Source of the DNA: Gammaproteobacteria bacterium
Lineage (GTDB): Bacteria > Pseudomonadota > Gammaproteobacteria > GRL18
Direction: 5' to 3'
Length of the DNA: 5,629 nt
Assembly (NCBI GenBank): GCA_024511395.1
Contig: JANELJ010000152.1
Location: 1-5,629 of the forward strand
Each line of letters starts with the position of its first letter. The stretch's first letter is position 1. The notes below the pieces were generated by a model. It worked only from the letters and a program-made list of their open reading frames with translations. It was not told the DNA's origin and did no database searches. Both the position numbers and the translations under genes were made by a program. Shown one piece after another: positions 1 through 5,578 of the stretch.

Positions 1-345
1 AAGGCTTTGTTATTGGCGCTCAAAGTTGTCCGGGCAATCCTTATGATGGACATACCTTGCTGCCACAACTGGAACAGATAAAACAGTTTACAGCCGTACA
101 ACCGGAACAATGCTTTGTTGATCGGGGCTATCGTGGACATGAGGTAAAAGATACGAAAGTTTTTATCTCAGGTCAGAAGCGAGGCGTTACCCGAAGTATT
201 AAAAAGGCATTAAAACGGCGCAGTGCGATTGAGCCTGAAATCGGTCATATGAAAAACGATGGCCGTTTAGACCGCTGCTACCTCAAAGGTGCAGTCGGTG
301 ATGCCATTAATGTGGTTATGCTTGATGTCAGGCTTAAAACGGTAT
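1..345 (+). mobile_element. IS5-family insertion sequence remnant, right end missing
   Basis: The element is recognised only by its transposase. Its left part lies outside the window. On the right, the transposase sequence passes into GGDEF-gene sequence somewhere around 320-370, without a visible terminal inverted repeat or target duplication. The right end therefore seems to have been deleted after insertion. The boundary at 345 is approximate. Confidence 0.6.
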
Positions 346-362
346 TATTCAGGTTGAACTAA
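3..362 (+). CDS. IS5-family transposase, C-terminal part (5' end outside window)
   Basis: This is the C-terminal catalytic part of a DDE transposase that cuts and joins insertion-sequence DNA. The reading frame is open from the left edge (first full codon at 3), so the TTG at 57 is not a real start. Visible family signatures are GNPYDGHTL (about 27-56), the second catalytic Asp in VDRGYRGH (Asp codon 120-122), and the R(3)E(6)K signature in RRSAIEPEIGHMK (Arg 219-221, Glu 231-233, Lys 252-254). These are typical of IS5-family enzymes. After GDAIN the usual Gly-His-Asn-Leu-rich end is shortened to a DVRLK sequence, and the protein stops about where it should continue further. No terminal inverted repeat follows; GGDEF-gene sequence begins immediately. 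The family call is secure. I infer that the copy is 3'-truncated and probably inactive. Confidence 0.85.
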   Translation, partial: GFVIGAQSCPGNPYDGHTLLPQLEQIKQFTAVQPEQCFVDRGYRGHEVKDTKVFISGQKRGVTRSIKKALKRRSAIEPEIGHMKNDGRLDRCYLKGAVGDAINVVMLDVRLKTVLFRLN

Positions 363-857
363 ATAACGGGCTGCATCGACGCGCCAATGACACTGAGCTA
401 CTCTCCTGTTTTGCCATTATCGATATTGATCATTTCAAACAGATTAATGACCGTTTTGGACATCTTTATGGTGATGAAGTGCTGCTGCATTTTGCCCAGC
501 AGGCACAGGCTTTTTTCCGTCAGGATGACCTGGTGTTCCGTTACGGTGGTGAAGAATTTGTGGTAATTTTGCAGAATGTGGAAGAACAGAGCGCCAAAAA
601 CGTTTTTGAGCGTTTCAGACAACATATTGAGAACTATCATTTTCCCTAGGTTCCCCAGGTGGGCCAGGTCACTGTCAGTATTGGTATCACCCGTCTGGAT
701 ACCAGCATGCTGCAGTCTGAAATTATAGATCGTGCTGACCATGCCCTGTACTATTATTAAAGAGCATGGGCGCAATAATATAGTCTGTTATGAGACATCG
801 GTGGAAGAAGAGAAGTTAACGGAAATAAAAGTCGAGAATGATATAGAACTTTTTTGA
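341..857 (+). pseudogene. Diguanylate cyclase (GGDEF domain) pseudogene, 3' remnant
   Basis: An intact relative would make the second messenger cyclic di-GMP from two GTP. The frame open from 338 reads a degenerate form of the usual LTGLHNRR entry motif (about 359-382), then IDIDHFKQINDRFGHLYGDE (419-478). The inhibitory-site motif RQDD follows (518-529), then YGGEEF, a functional GGDEF variant (GGEEF at 545-559). An in-frame TAG at 647-649 breaks it. The same frame then continues through VTVSIGIT (668-691) and ALYYY (743-757) to TAA at 758. A shift to the frame starting at 759 recovers KEHGRNNIVCYE, the normal end of a GGDEF domain, and runs to TGA at 855-857. So there is one nonsense change and one frameshift, and the 5' part (any sensor domain and the start codon) is gone, replaced by IS sequence. 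Family identity is certain. Loss of function is inferred from the lesions. The left boundary is approximate. Confidence 0.88.
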
Positions 858-858
858 T

Positions 859-2673
859 TTATTCATACAAAGCTTTAATTTCCTTTTTAAATCGTTCCAG
901 TATTTTAGGCCGTTTGGCTTTTAAGGTAGGCGTCAGCAGTCCATCCTCTACCGTCCAAGGTTCCAGTGTTAATATCACCTTGCGGATTTTTGCATAGCCG
1001 GGAAAATCATGCAGTACCGTGCGTAAATGGCACACAATATGATTGTGGATGACTTTATCCTGTAAATTATTCTTATCAAACGGATCAAGATTATGTTCTT
1101 GGGCAATATGCACCCATTGTTCAGAATTTAATACCAAGACAGCACTGAGATAGGCTTCGCCTTCACCAAGCATCATGGCATGATCATAAAGTGGGTCCAT
1201 AACAATAGCGTTTTCAATATCCGTGGGTGGAATTTTTTCACCATTGGACATAATAAGAATATCTTTAAGGCGGCCGGTAATATAAACATGGCCTGTTTTT
1301 TCATCAATACGGGCTTGGTCACCTGTGTGGAACCAGCCATCGGGGTCAATGGCTTCGGCCGTAGCTGCATGATTGTTCCAGTAGCCCATCATAACGCCAG
1401 GGCTTTTAATTAACAGCTCATCGTTTTCACCGATTTTCATTTCCATGCCTTCCAGTGGGTGACCAATGGAACGTGGATCATTATTGTCCAAGCGGTTAAA
1501 ACTGGCCACAGGACTGGTTTCTGTCAGCCCATAGCCCTGAATTAACTGCAGGTCCAGTCCGATAAAGGTTTTGGCCACTGGGTAGGGGATGGCAGCGCCG
1601 CCGGTAGCCGCCAGGCGTAAACGACCACCGAATTTCTGCATGACCTTGTCTGCAACTAGGTGTTTCATTACTGGCCATATCAGGCAGGCCAGGCAGAACA
1701 TGGAGCGTCCCTGCTGATACTGAAAGCGCCGCCAGCCGGTATTAACCGTCAGGCGGAATAAAGCTCGTTTAATGGGTGAGCCCTTAAGCAGGGTATTTTC
1801 AATTTTGGCATAGACCTGCTCATAAATACGGGGTACTGAGATCAGTAAAGTGGGTTTAATGGTGATCAGATCATCGGCCAATAACTGGATAGAACGGGCA
1901 AAGGCCACCTGGCAGCCGGCCATAACCGTCAGATAGTAGCCCAGGTTACGTTCAAAAGTATGGGACATGGGCAGAAAAGATAAAAACAGATCATCATGGC
2001 GCACCTTCAGACCGGTGCCTGACGGATAGGCAATGGATAGAATATTATGATGATTCAGCATAACCCCCTTGGGTTTGCCAGTGGTGCCTGAGGTATAAAC
2101 AATAGTAGCCAGTTCTTTTGGGTTACCTTTGCGTTTATGCAAAACATGACCTTCCTCGGGTAGCCATTGCTGACTGGTAGTGACTCTGTCAGACTCATGG
2201 GCTATTTTATCTTCTGTGGTATCTACCAGTACCACTCTTTTTAAGGTGGCGTTATCCGTACATTTGTCACGCAGCCGGCGCCACTGGCTGATATCCTGTA
2301 CCACCAGCAGTTTTATGGCGGCATCTTCCAGGATATAGGCAATATTGTCTGGGCGGTCTTCAAGGTATAAGGGAACCACCACTATACCCAGCCCCAGAGC
2401 AGCTTGATCCACCGCCACCCATTCCTTGCTGTTTTTCATTAAGATACCAACACGATCACCGCTTTCCAGGTCTTCTCCCAGCATGGCCTTCTGCCACCTG
2501 CCGACCAGCATGGCCATTTCATTCCAGGTGGTTTCTTCCCAGCTTTTAGTGGCTTTGTGGTATTGAATATAGGCAATCTCATCAGCAGAACGGGAGGTGC
2601 GTTCATAAAAAAGCCCGTCCAGTGTTTCGGCTTCTTCAATTGTTATCATTGCTTTGGAGTTTGCTGTGGCCAT
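859..2673 (-). CDS. Long-chain acyl-CoA synthetase (AMP-forming; FAA1/FadD15-like)
   Basis: This enzyme of the ANL (adenylate-forming) superfamily activates a carboxylic acid, most likely a long-chain fatty acid, with ATP to an acyl-AMP and then to an acyl-CoA. It feeds lipid synthesis, remodelling or beta-oxidation at the cytoplasmic face of the membrane. Motifs in order are the phosphate-binding loop YTSGTTGKPKG (residues 193-203), SFLPMSHTFER (232-242), GYGLTET (380-386), TGD (450-452), GRLKD (467-471), and the C-terminal TPTLKAKR (581-588) with the likely catalytic Lys585. The 604-residue length fits the bacterial FAA1 (COG1022) type, longer than E. coli FadD. There is no signal peptide. 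The ATG at 2671-2673 is preceded on the minus strand by AGGAAG (complement of 2683-2688) 9 nt away, which supports this start. The stop lies 1 bp from the GGDEF pseudogene end, with no terminator hairpin seen between. Chain-length specificity cannot be read from the sequence. Confidence 0.93.
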   Translation of the reverse strand: MATANSKAMITIEEAETLDGLFYERTSRSADEIAYIQYHKATKSWEETTWNEMAMLVGRWQKAMLGEDLESGDRVGILMKNSKEWVAVDQAALGLGIVVVPLYLEDRPDNIAYILEDAAIKLLVVQDISQWRRLRDKCTDNATLKRVVLVDTTEDKIAHESDRVTTSQQWLPEEGHVLHKRKGNPKELATIVYTSGTTGKPKGVMLNHHNILSIAYPSGTGLKVRHDDLFLSFLPMSHTFERNLGYYLTVMAGCQVAFARSIQLLADDLITIKPTLLISVPRIYEQVYAKIENTLLKGSPIKRALFRLTVNTGWRRFQYQQGRSMFCLACLIWPVMKHLVADKVMQKFGGRLRLAATGGAAIPYPVAKTFIGLDLQLIQGYGLTETSPVASFNRLDNNDPRSIGHPLEGMEMKIGENDELLIKSPGVMMGYWNNHAATAEAIDPDGWFHTGDQARIDEKTGHVYITGRLKDILIMSNGEKIPPTDIENAIVMDPLYDHAMMLGEGEAYLSAVLVLNSEQWVHIAQEHNLDPFDKNNLQDKVIHNHIVCHLRTVLHDFPGYAKIRKVILTLEPWTVEDGLLTPTLKAKRPKILERFKKEIKALYE

Positions 2674-2702
2674 ATATTCGGGCTTCCTGATGGGTGATTA
2701 AG

Positions 2703-2731
2703 ATTCTAAATATGAAACATCCATATTTCAT
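2703..2731 (-). promoter_or_regulatory. Candidate sigma70 promoter of the acyl-CoA synthetase gene
   Basis: On the minus strand, ATGAAA (complement of 2726-2731, 4 of 6 matches to TTGACA) lies exactly 17 bp before TAGAAT (complement of 2703-2708, 5 of 6 to TATAAT). Transcription would begin near 2696, giving a leader of roughly 23 nt that contains the AGGAAG ribosome binding site. The match is by eye only. Confidence 0.45.
2712..2731. promoter_or_regulatory. Dyad ATGAAA-N8-TTTCAT, possible operator
   Basis: ATGAAA at 2712-2717 is the exact reverse complement of TTTCAT at 2726-2731, with 8 bp between. The dyad fills the -35 and spacer of the candidate acyl-CoA synthetase promoter, a typical repressor position. 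It does not match the FadR consensus I know, and its spacing does not fit the usual PsrA site, so no regulator is named. Confidence 0.4.
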
Positions 2732-2762
2732 TGTTTTGAGTGTAAAATATAGCATATTTCAT
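2722..2762 (+). repeat. 10-bp direct repeat CATATTTCAT, two copies
   Basis: CATATTTCAT occurs at 2722-2731 and again at 2753-2762. The starts are 31 bp apart, close to three helical turns, so both copies would face the same side of the DNA. The first copy contains one arm of the ATGAAA/TTTCAT dyad. The placement between two divergent genes suggests paired regulator binding sites, but an A/T-rich intergenic region can produce such repeats by chance. Confidence 0.5.
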
Positions 2763-2773
2763 GTTTATAGTAA

Positions 2774-2797
2774 GCCGTATAGTGTATTTAAAACGGC
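2774..2797 (+). promoter_or_regulatory. Hairpin GCCGT/ACGGC just upstream of the thiS ribosome binding site
   Basis: GCCGT at 2774-2778 pairs exactly with ACGGC at 2793-2797 around a 14-nt A/T-rich loop. It ends 6 nt before the thiS AAGGAG, so it would lie in the thiS leader. It is not a TPP riboswitch: the conserved CTGAGA and the other THI-box blocks are absent. A 5-bp stem with a large loop is weak, so any regulatory role is a guess. Confidence 0.3.
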
Positions 2798-2803
2798 GCT
2801 TTA

Positions 2804-2809
2804 AAGGAG
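2804..2809 (+). promoter_or_regulatory. Ribosome binding site AAGGAG that sets the thiS start
   Basis: A strong Shine-Dalgarno sequence AAGGAG lies 5 nt before the TTG at 2815. It decides in favour of this TTG over the in-frame ATG at 2761, which would add 18 residues not found in ThiS proteins and has no ribosome binding site of its own. Confidence 0.8.
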
Positions 2810-2814
2810 TTATT

Positions 2815-3015
2815 TTGAATATTATTTTAAATGATGAATCCCGCACAGTAGCGGAAAACTGTACTGTGCAGCAATTACTGGCTGATATGGATATAGTCGG
2901 TCAGCGCCTGGCGGTTGAGGTGAATGAAGAGATAGTTCCCAAAAGCCGTCACGACAGTTTTGTGTTCAGTGAAGGTGACAAGGTGGAAATTGTGCATGCA
3001 ATTGGCGGTGGCTAA
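2815..3015 (+). CDS. thiS: ThiS, sulfur carrier protein for thiamine thiazole synthesis
   Basis: ThiS is a small ubiquitin-fold protein. Its C-terminal glycine is adenylated by ThiF and converted to a thiocarboxylate, which donates sulfur to ThiG in making the thiazole ring of thiamine. From the TTG start the product is 66 residues, the normal ThiS length. It begins with the beta strand MNIILND and has the family's LAVEVNEEIVP middle strand. It ends in EGDKVEIVHAIGGG, with the diagnostic terminal Gly-Gly exactly at the stop codon. The TTG start with a strong AAGGAG 5 nt upstream was chosen over the ATG at 2761. It is the first gene of the apparent thiS-thiG-trmB operon; no thiF is present in this window. 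A rare TTG start could lower expression, but that is inference. Confidence 0.93.
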   Translation: MNIILNDESRTVAENCTVQQLLADMDIVGQRLAVEVNEEIVPKSRHDSFVFSEGDKVEIVHAIGGG

Positions 3016-3038
3016 GAGTATTGGACAGTGAATATTAA

Positions 3039-3093
3039 ATTCAGGATAATGTCTCTCTTTTGGAATTTTAGATTATTAACAGATTCAGGATAA
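3039..3093 (+). repeat. 11-bp direct repeat ATTCAGGATAA in the thiS-thiG gap
   Basis: ATTCAGGATAA occurs at 3039-3049 and at 3083-3093. The second copy supplies the AGGA (3087-3090) ribosome binding site of thiG. The first copy is followed at once by TG, creating an ATG at 3049. That ATG opens a 14-codon frame (MSLFWNFRLLTDSG) closing with TAA at 3091-3093, 3 nt before the thiG start. This looks like a local duplication of a translation-initiation region. Confidence 0.6.
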
Positions 3094-3096
3094 ATA

Positions 3097-3879
3097 ATGC
3101 AAGATGATACCTTAATTATAGCGGGTAAAGCATACAGCTCCCGTTTGCTGGTCGGAACCGGTAAGTACAAGGATATGGATGAGACACGCGAAGCCATTGA
3201 AACCAGTGGTGCTGAAATTGTTACGGTGGCTATTCGTCGTACCAATATCGGGCAGAATCCTGATGAGCCAAATCTTCTGGATGTTATTTCACCAGACAAA
3301 TACACCATTTTACCTAATACGGCTGGTTGCTATACGGCAAAAGACGCTGTGCGTACCTGTCAGCTGGCACGGGAATTACTGGACGGGCATGACCTGGTTA
3401 AGCTGGAAGTGCTGGGTGATCAGAAAACCTTATACCCCAATATGGTGGATACTATTGAAGCGGCCGAATTGCTGATTAAAGATGGCTTCAAGGTCATGGT
3501 GTACACCAGTGATGATCCTATTATAGCCAAATGCCTGGAAGAAATGGGCTGTGTGGCGGTTATGCCTCTGGCCGGCCTGATTGGTTCCGGCCTAGGGATC
3601 TGTAATCCGCATAATATCCGCCTGATCATTGAAAATGCCGAGGTGCCCATTCTGGTGGATGCTGGTGTGGGTACGGCATCAGATGCTGCCATTGCCATGG
3701 AGCTGGGCTGTGATGCGGTGTTAATGAATACCGCCATTGCCGGAGCTAAAAATCCGGTACTAATGGCATCGGCCATGAAAAAAGCTATTGAAGCTGGTCG
3801 TGAAGCCTTTCTGGCCGGACGGATGCCGAAAAAAGCCTATGCCAGTGCATCCTCCCCGATTGACGGCACGTTTTTTTAA
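3097..3879 (+). CDS. thiG: ThiG, thiazole synthase
   Basis: ThiG is a cytoplasmic TIM-barrel enzyme. It condenses 1-deoxy-D-xylulose 5-phosphate, dehydroglycine and sulfur from ThiS thiocarboxylate into the thiazole phosphate of thiamine. The 260-residue length is typical. Visible signatures are [11 protein letters not shown] (16-26), VTVAIRR (42-48), VKLEVLGD with the Schiff-base Lys102 (101-108), the phosphate-binding GSGLGICNP (163-171), and [20 protein letters not shown] (187-206). It ends with [10 protein letters not shown] (245-254). ATG at 3097 has AGGA 6 nt upstream (3087-3090). It lies 81 bp after thiS and 25 bp before trmB, on the same strand. All key residues appear intact. Whether dehydroglycine comes from ThiO or ThiH in this organism cannot be told here. 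Confidence 0.97.
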   Translation: MQDDTLIIAGKAYSSRLLVGTGKYKDMDETREAIETSGAEIVTVAIRRTNIGQNPDEPNLLDVISPDKYTILPNTAGCYTAKDAVRTCQLARELLDGHDLVKLEVLGDQKTLYPNMVDTIEAAELLIKDGFKVMVYTSDDPIIAKCLEEMGCVAVMPLAGLIGSGLGICNPHNIRLIIENAEVPILVDAGVGTASDAAIAMELGCDAVLMNTAIAGAKNPVLMASAMKKAIEAGREAFLAGRMPKKAYASASSPIDGTFF

Positions 3880-3904
3880 TTGCAGATAAATACGGATTGA
3901 TACT

Positions 3905-4597
3905 GTGGCTGTAGAACATCCCCGCACCATTAAAAGCTATGTGGTTCGTTCCGGGCGCATGACGCCCGGACAGGAAAAAGCCTACCAGGAAAACTGGTCA
4001 CAATATGGTGTAGAAGCTGACGGTCGGTTGCTGGATTTTCAGCACCTTTATGGTCGAGATGCTCCGGTTATTCTGGAAATCGGCTTTGGTATGGGGGACT
4101 CCCTGTTTGAAATGGCCGAGAATAATCCGCATAACAATTACCTGGGTATCGAGGTACATAAACCGGGAGTAGGCCGGTTGCTGGGTAATATTAAAAAGCA
4201 AGCACTTACTAACCTGAAGGTAATGAAGTCTAACGCCATTGAGGTATTAAGCAAACAGATCCCTGATGCAAGTTTAAGCGCAGTGTATCTGTTTTTTCCT
4301 GATCCCTGGCATAAAACCCGGCACCATAAACGACGTATTGTGCAGGATGATTTTATCCAGCTGGTGTGCCGTAAATTGCAGCCCGGCGGCCACTTTCATA
4401 TGGCAACGGACTGGCAGAATTATGCCGAACATATGCTGGAACATATGCAAAGAGCTGAAGGTTTTGAAAATGAATCACCCGATGGAACCTATATTCCCCG
4501 CCCGGACTATCGTCCGATCACAAAGTTTGAACGGCGAGGCGAGCGCCTGGGACATTGTGTCTGGGATATATTATTTACTAAAACTGCAGCACCATGA
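3905..4597 (+). CDS. trmB: TrmB, tRNA (guanine-46-N7)-methyltransferase
   Basis: TrmB uses S-adenosylmethionine to methylate N7 of guanine 46 in the variable loop of tRNAs, stabilising tertiary structure. The 230-residue product begins with the gammaproteobacterial-type RTIKSYVVRSGRMTPGQ (7-23). The Rossmann SAM-binding loop LEIGFGMGDS follows (57-66), with the acidic ribose-binding residue in GIEVHKPG (81-88). The catalytic and tRNA-binding FPDPWHKTRHHKRR (131-144) comes next, then ATDW (167-170) and the C-terminal TKFERRGERLGH (206-217). GTG at 3905 is the only plausible start: an in-frame TAA lies at 3887-3889, and no other start codon comes between. The ribosome binding site is weak (GGA at 3894-3896). 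The stop overlaps the next gene by ATGA. The thiS-thiG-trmB order recurs in gammaproteobacteria as I recall, with no known direct biochemical link between the enzymes. Confidence 0.96.
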   Translation: MAVEHPRTIKSYVVRSGRMTPGQEKAYQENWSQYGVEADGRLLDFQHLYGRDAPVILEIGFGMGDSLFEMAENNPHNNYLGIEVHKPGVGRLLGNIKKQALTNLKVMKSNAIEVLSKQIPDASLSAVYLFFPDPWHKTRHHKRRIVQDDFIQLVCRKLQPGGHFHMATDWQNYAEHMLEHMQRAEGFENESPDGTYIPRPDYRPITKFERRGERLGHCVWDILFTKTAAP

Positions 4598-5259
4598 ATT
4601 TGACCATTGATCTGATACCGGCAACATGGATTATTCTGGCCGATTTTTTATTGCTCCCGATACTGTTTCTGGCTTTTTATACCCTTCCAAAACAATGGTT
4701 CAGTCGCCATTACAATATCTTTTTTGCCACCTGCGTAGTATTAATGCTGCTCTGGTCCATGAAGGCCGGCATTCATACCGGAATGGAATACCATTATCTA
4801 GGGGCAACCCTGATGACTCTGATGTTCGGCTGGCAACTGGCGGTGCTAGGGGTAATGATTGAGGTCAGTGTTCTGGTGATCCGGGATATAATCGAGTGGC
4901 AGGTATTTGCAGCCAATGTGTTTTTAATGGGCATAATCCCCATTACCATTACCAGCATAGTATTAAAACTGGTAGAGCGGATTGAACCCAATCATTTTAT
5001 TATCTACTTTTTTATCGGCATGTTTGCCAATGCCATGATCACCATTGCCGTTTCGGTTTATATCGCCTCAATGGTCATGGTAGCCAGCGGTACCTATAGT
5101 TATGCCTTTGTCACCTATGAATACACACCCTATATCTTCCTGATGATCTACCCCGAAGCCTTTCTGACCGGCCTGGCCATGATTATCCTGATCGTAAACC
5201 ACCCCCAATGGGTCCGCTCCTTCGACGACAACAAATACCCCTATGGCAGTAAGGAATAA
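4594..5259 (+). CDS. Energy-coupling factor ABC transporter permease-like membrane protein (CbiM family, COG3235 type)
   Basis: The 221-residue protein is very hydrophobic, with about six membrane segments (roughly residues 10-29, 41-57, 67-97, 104-127, 134-162 and 177-201) and a short charged tail after WVRSFDD. The block HYLGATLMTLMFGWQLAVLG (67-86) and the conserved YPEAFLTG (186-193) match a family usually annotated as an energy-coupling factor ABC transporter permease related to CbiM/NikM, substrate-capturing subunits for cobalt or nickel. Unlike CbiM it lacks the N-terminal Met-His metal-ligand motif, so a metal substrate is doubtful. No EcfT or ATPase gene is nearby. Its ATG overlaps the trmB stop by 4 bp, so it is translationally coupled and ends the thiS-thiG-trmB operon. 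A link to uptake of a thiamine precursor is possible but unproven. Family call firm, function open. Confidence 0.82.
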   Translation: MNLTIDLIPATWIILADFLLLPILFLAFYTLPKQWFSRHYNIFFATCVVLMLLWSMKAGIHTGMEYHYLGATLMTLMFGWQLAVLGVMIEVSVLVIRDIIEWQVFAANVFLMGIIPITITSIVLKLVERIEPNHFIIYFFIGMFANAMITIAVSVYIASMVMVASGTYSYAFVTYEYTPYIFLMIYPEAFLTGLAMIILIVNHPQWVRSFDDNKYPYGSKE

Positions 5260-5269
5260 AAATATCACC

Positions 5270-5291
5270 CACTCCTCCACACCTGGGAGTG
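5270..5291. terminator. Weak hairpin after the operon, doubtful terminator
   Basis: CACTCC at 5270-5275 pairs exactly with GGAGTG at 5286-5291 around a 10-nt loop, 11 bp after the permease stop codon. No T run follows on the plus strand. On the minus strand the sequence after the stem is moderately T-rich. It may act with the next hairpin as a transcript end, but it is not a classic intrinsic terminator. Confidence 0.35.
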
Positions 5292-5308
5292 CAGGCAAAA
5301 GCGCTACA

Positions 5309-5342
5309 CTCTTTCTTAAAGCTGGTTAGCGTTCAGAAAGAG
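5309..5342. terminator. Hairpin CTCTTTCT/AGAAAGAG after the operon
   Basis: CTCTTTCT at 5309-5316 and AGAAAGAG at 5335-5342 are perfect 8-bp inverted repeats. Inside them AAGCT and AGC-G-TT around a GGTT loop can extend the stem. The downstream sequence is A/T-rich but lacks an immediate U tract in either direction. A role as 3' end or processing signal of the thi operon transcript is likely but not proven. Confidence 0.45.
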
Positions 5343-5349
5343 CCAGAGC

Positions 5350-5401
5350 AAAATTATTTATCTTTAAATTTGTGCAAAATATTTTAAAAATTTACTTGAC
5401 T
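5350..5401 (+). promoter_or_regulatory. A/T-rich UP-element-like tract ending in a TTGACT -35-like hexamer
   Basis: Positions 5350-5395 are almost entirely A and T in short tracts and lead into TTGACT at 5396-5401 (5 of 6 to TTGACA), the layout of a strong UP-element promoter such as those of rRNA operons. No good -10 occurs at 16-18 bp. The nearest candidate, TAGAGC at 5413, is only 11 bp away. So the promoter is either non-standard, activator-dependent or decayed. Confidence 0.4.
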
Positions 5402-5414
5402 GAACTAAAGTTTA

Positions 5415-5465
5415 GAGCGACAGCTCACCCTTGAGAGTCCTGTTTCGCTCATACGTTCTTTAACA
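5415..5465 (+). promoter_or_regulatory. Hairpin plus boxA-like motif, antitermination-type leader
   Basis: GAGCGACAG (5415-5423) pairs with CTGT-TT-CGCTC (5440-5450, two bulged T). Inside, CTCA (5424-5427) pairs with TGAG (5432-5435) around CCCT. Five bases after the stem comes a GTTCTTTAACAA-type sequence (5455-5466), closely resembling the E. coli rRNA boxA core TGCTCTTTAACA that binds NusB-S10. In rRNA leaders a boxB hairpin directly precedes boxA, as here. boxA also precedes some CRISPR arrays. The transcribed gene must lie beyond 5629 if this is real. Confidence 0.5.
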
Positions 5466-5542
5466 ATTTGTTTGTAACCAGCTGTTTTAAAATTGTTTTT
5501 ATAACAAATCTTCAAATCGCCTTAAAATATCCGTATCCGGCG

Positions 5543-5578
5543 GGTGGAATTTTTGGGACTTACTATCCCACCAGTCCC
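5543..5578 (+). repeat. Two crossing inverted repeats (pseudoknot-capable)
   Basis: GGTGG at 5543-5547 pairs with CCACC at 5568-5572, and GGGACT at 5555-5560 pairs with AGTCCC at 5573-5578. The two stems interleave, so in RNA they would form an H-type pseudoknot or compete. A second AGTCCC at 5608-5613 could also pair with GGGACT. No T run follows, so it is not a simple terminator. Confidence 0.4.

Noticed and set aside
398..775. 125-residue minus-strand frame opposite the GGDEF remnant
   Set aside because: The opposite strand carries unmistakable GGDEF motifs in good order. The minus-strand protein resembles nothing and is a shadow.
1180..1413. 77-residue plus-strand frame within the acyl-CoA synthetase gene
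   Set aside because: It is antisense to the conserved TGD and GRLKD region of the synthetase and has no features of its own.
2761..2814. ATG at 2761 as the thiS start
   Set aside because: It would add 18 residues absent from ThiS proteins and has no ribosome binding site, while TTG at 2815 has AAGGAG 5 nt upstream and gives the standard 66-residue length.
3420..3776. 118-residue minus-strand frame inside thiG
   Set aside because: It lies wholly opposite the highly conserved thiG coding sequence, with no ribosome binding site or recognisable domain.
3868..3879. T run at the end of thiG as a terminator
   Set aside because: The seven T residues encode Phe-Phe and the start of the stop codon, no stable hairpin precedes them, and trmB follows 25 bp later in the same direction.
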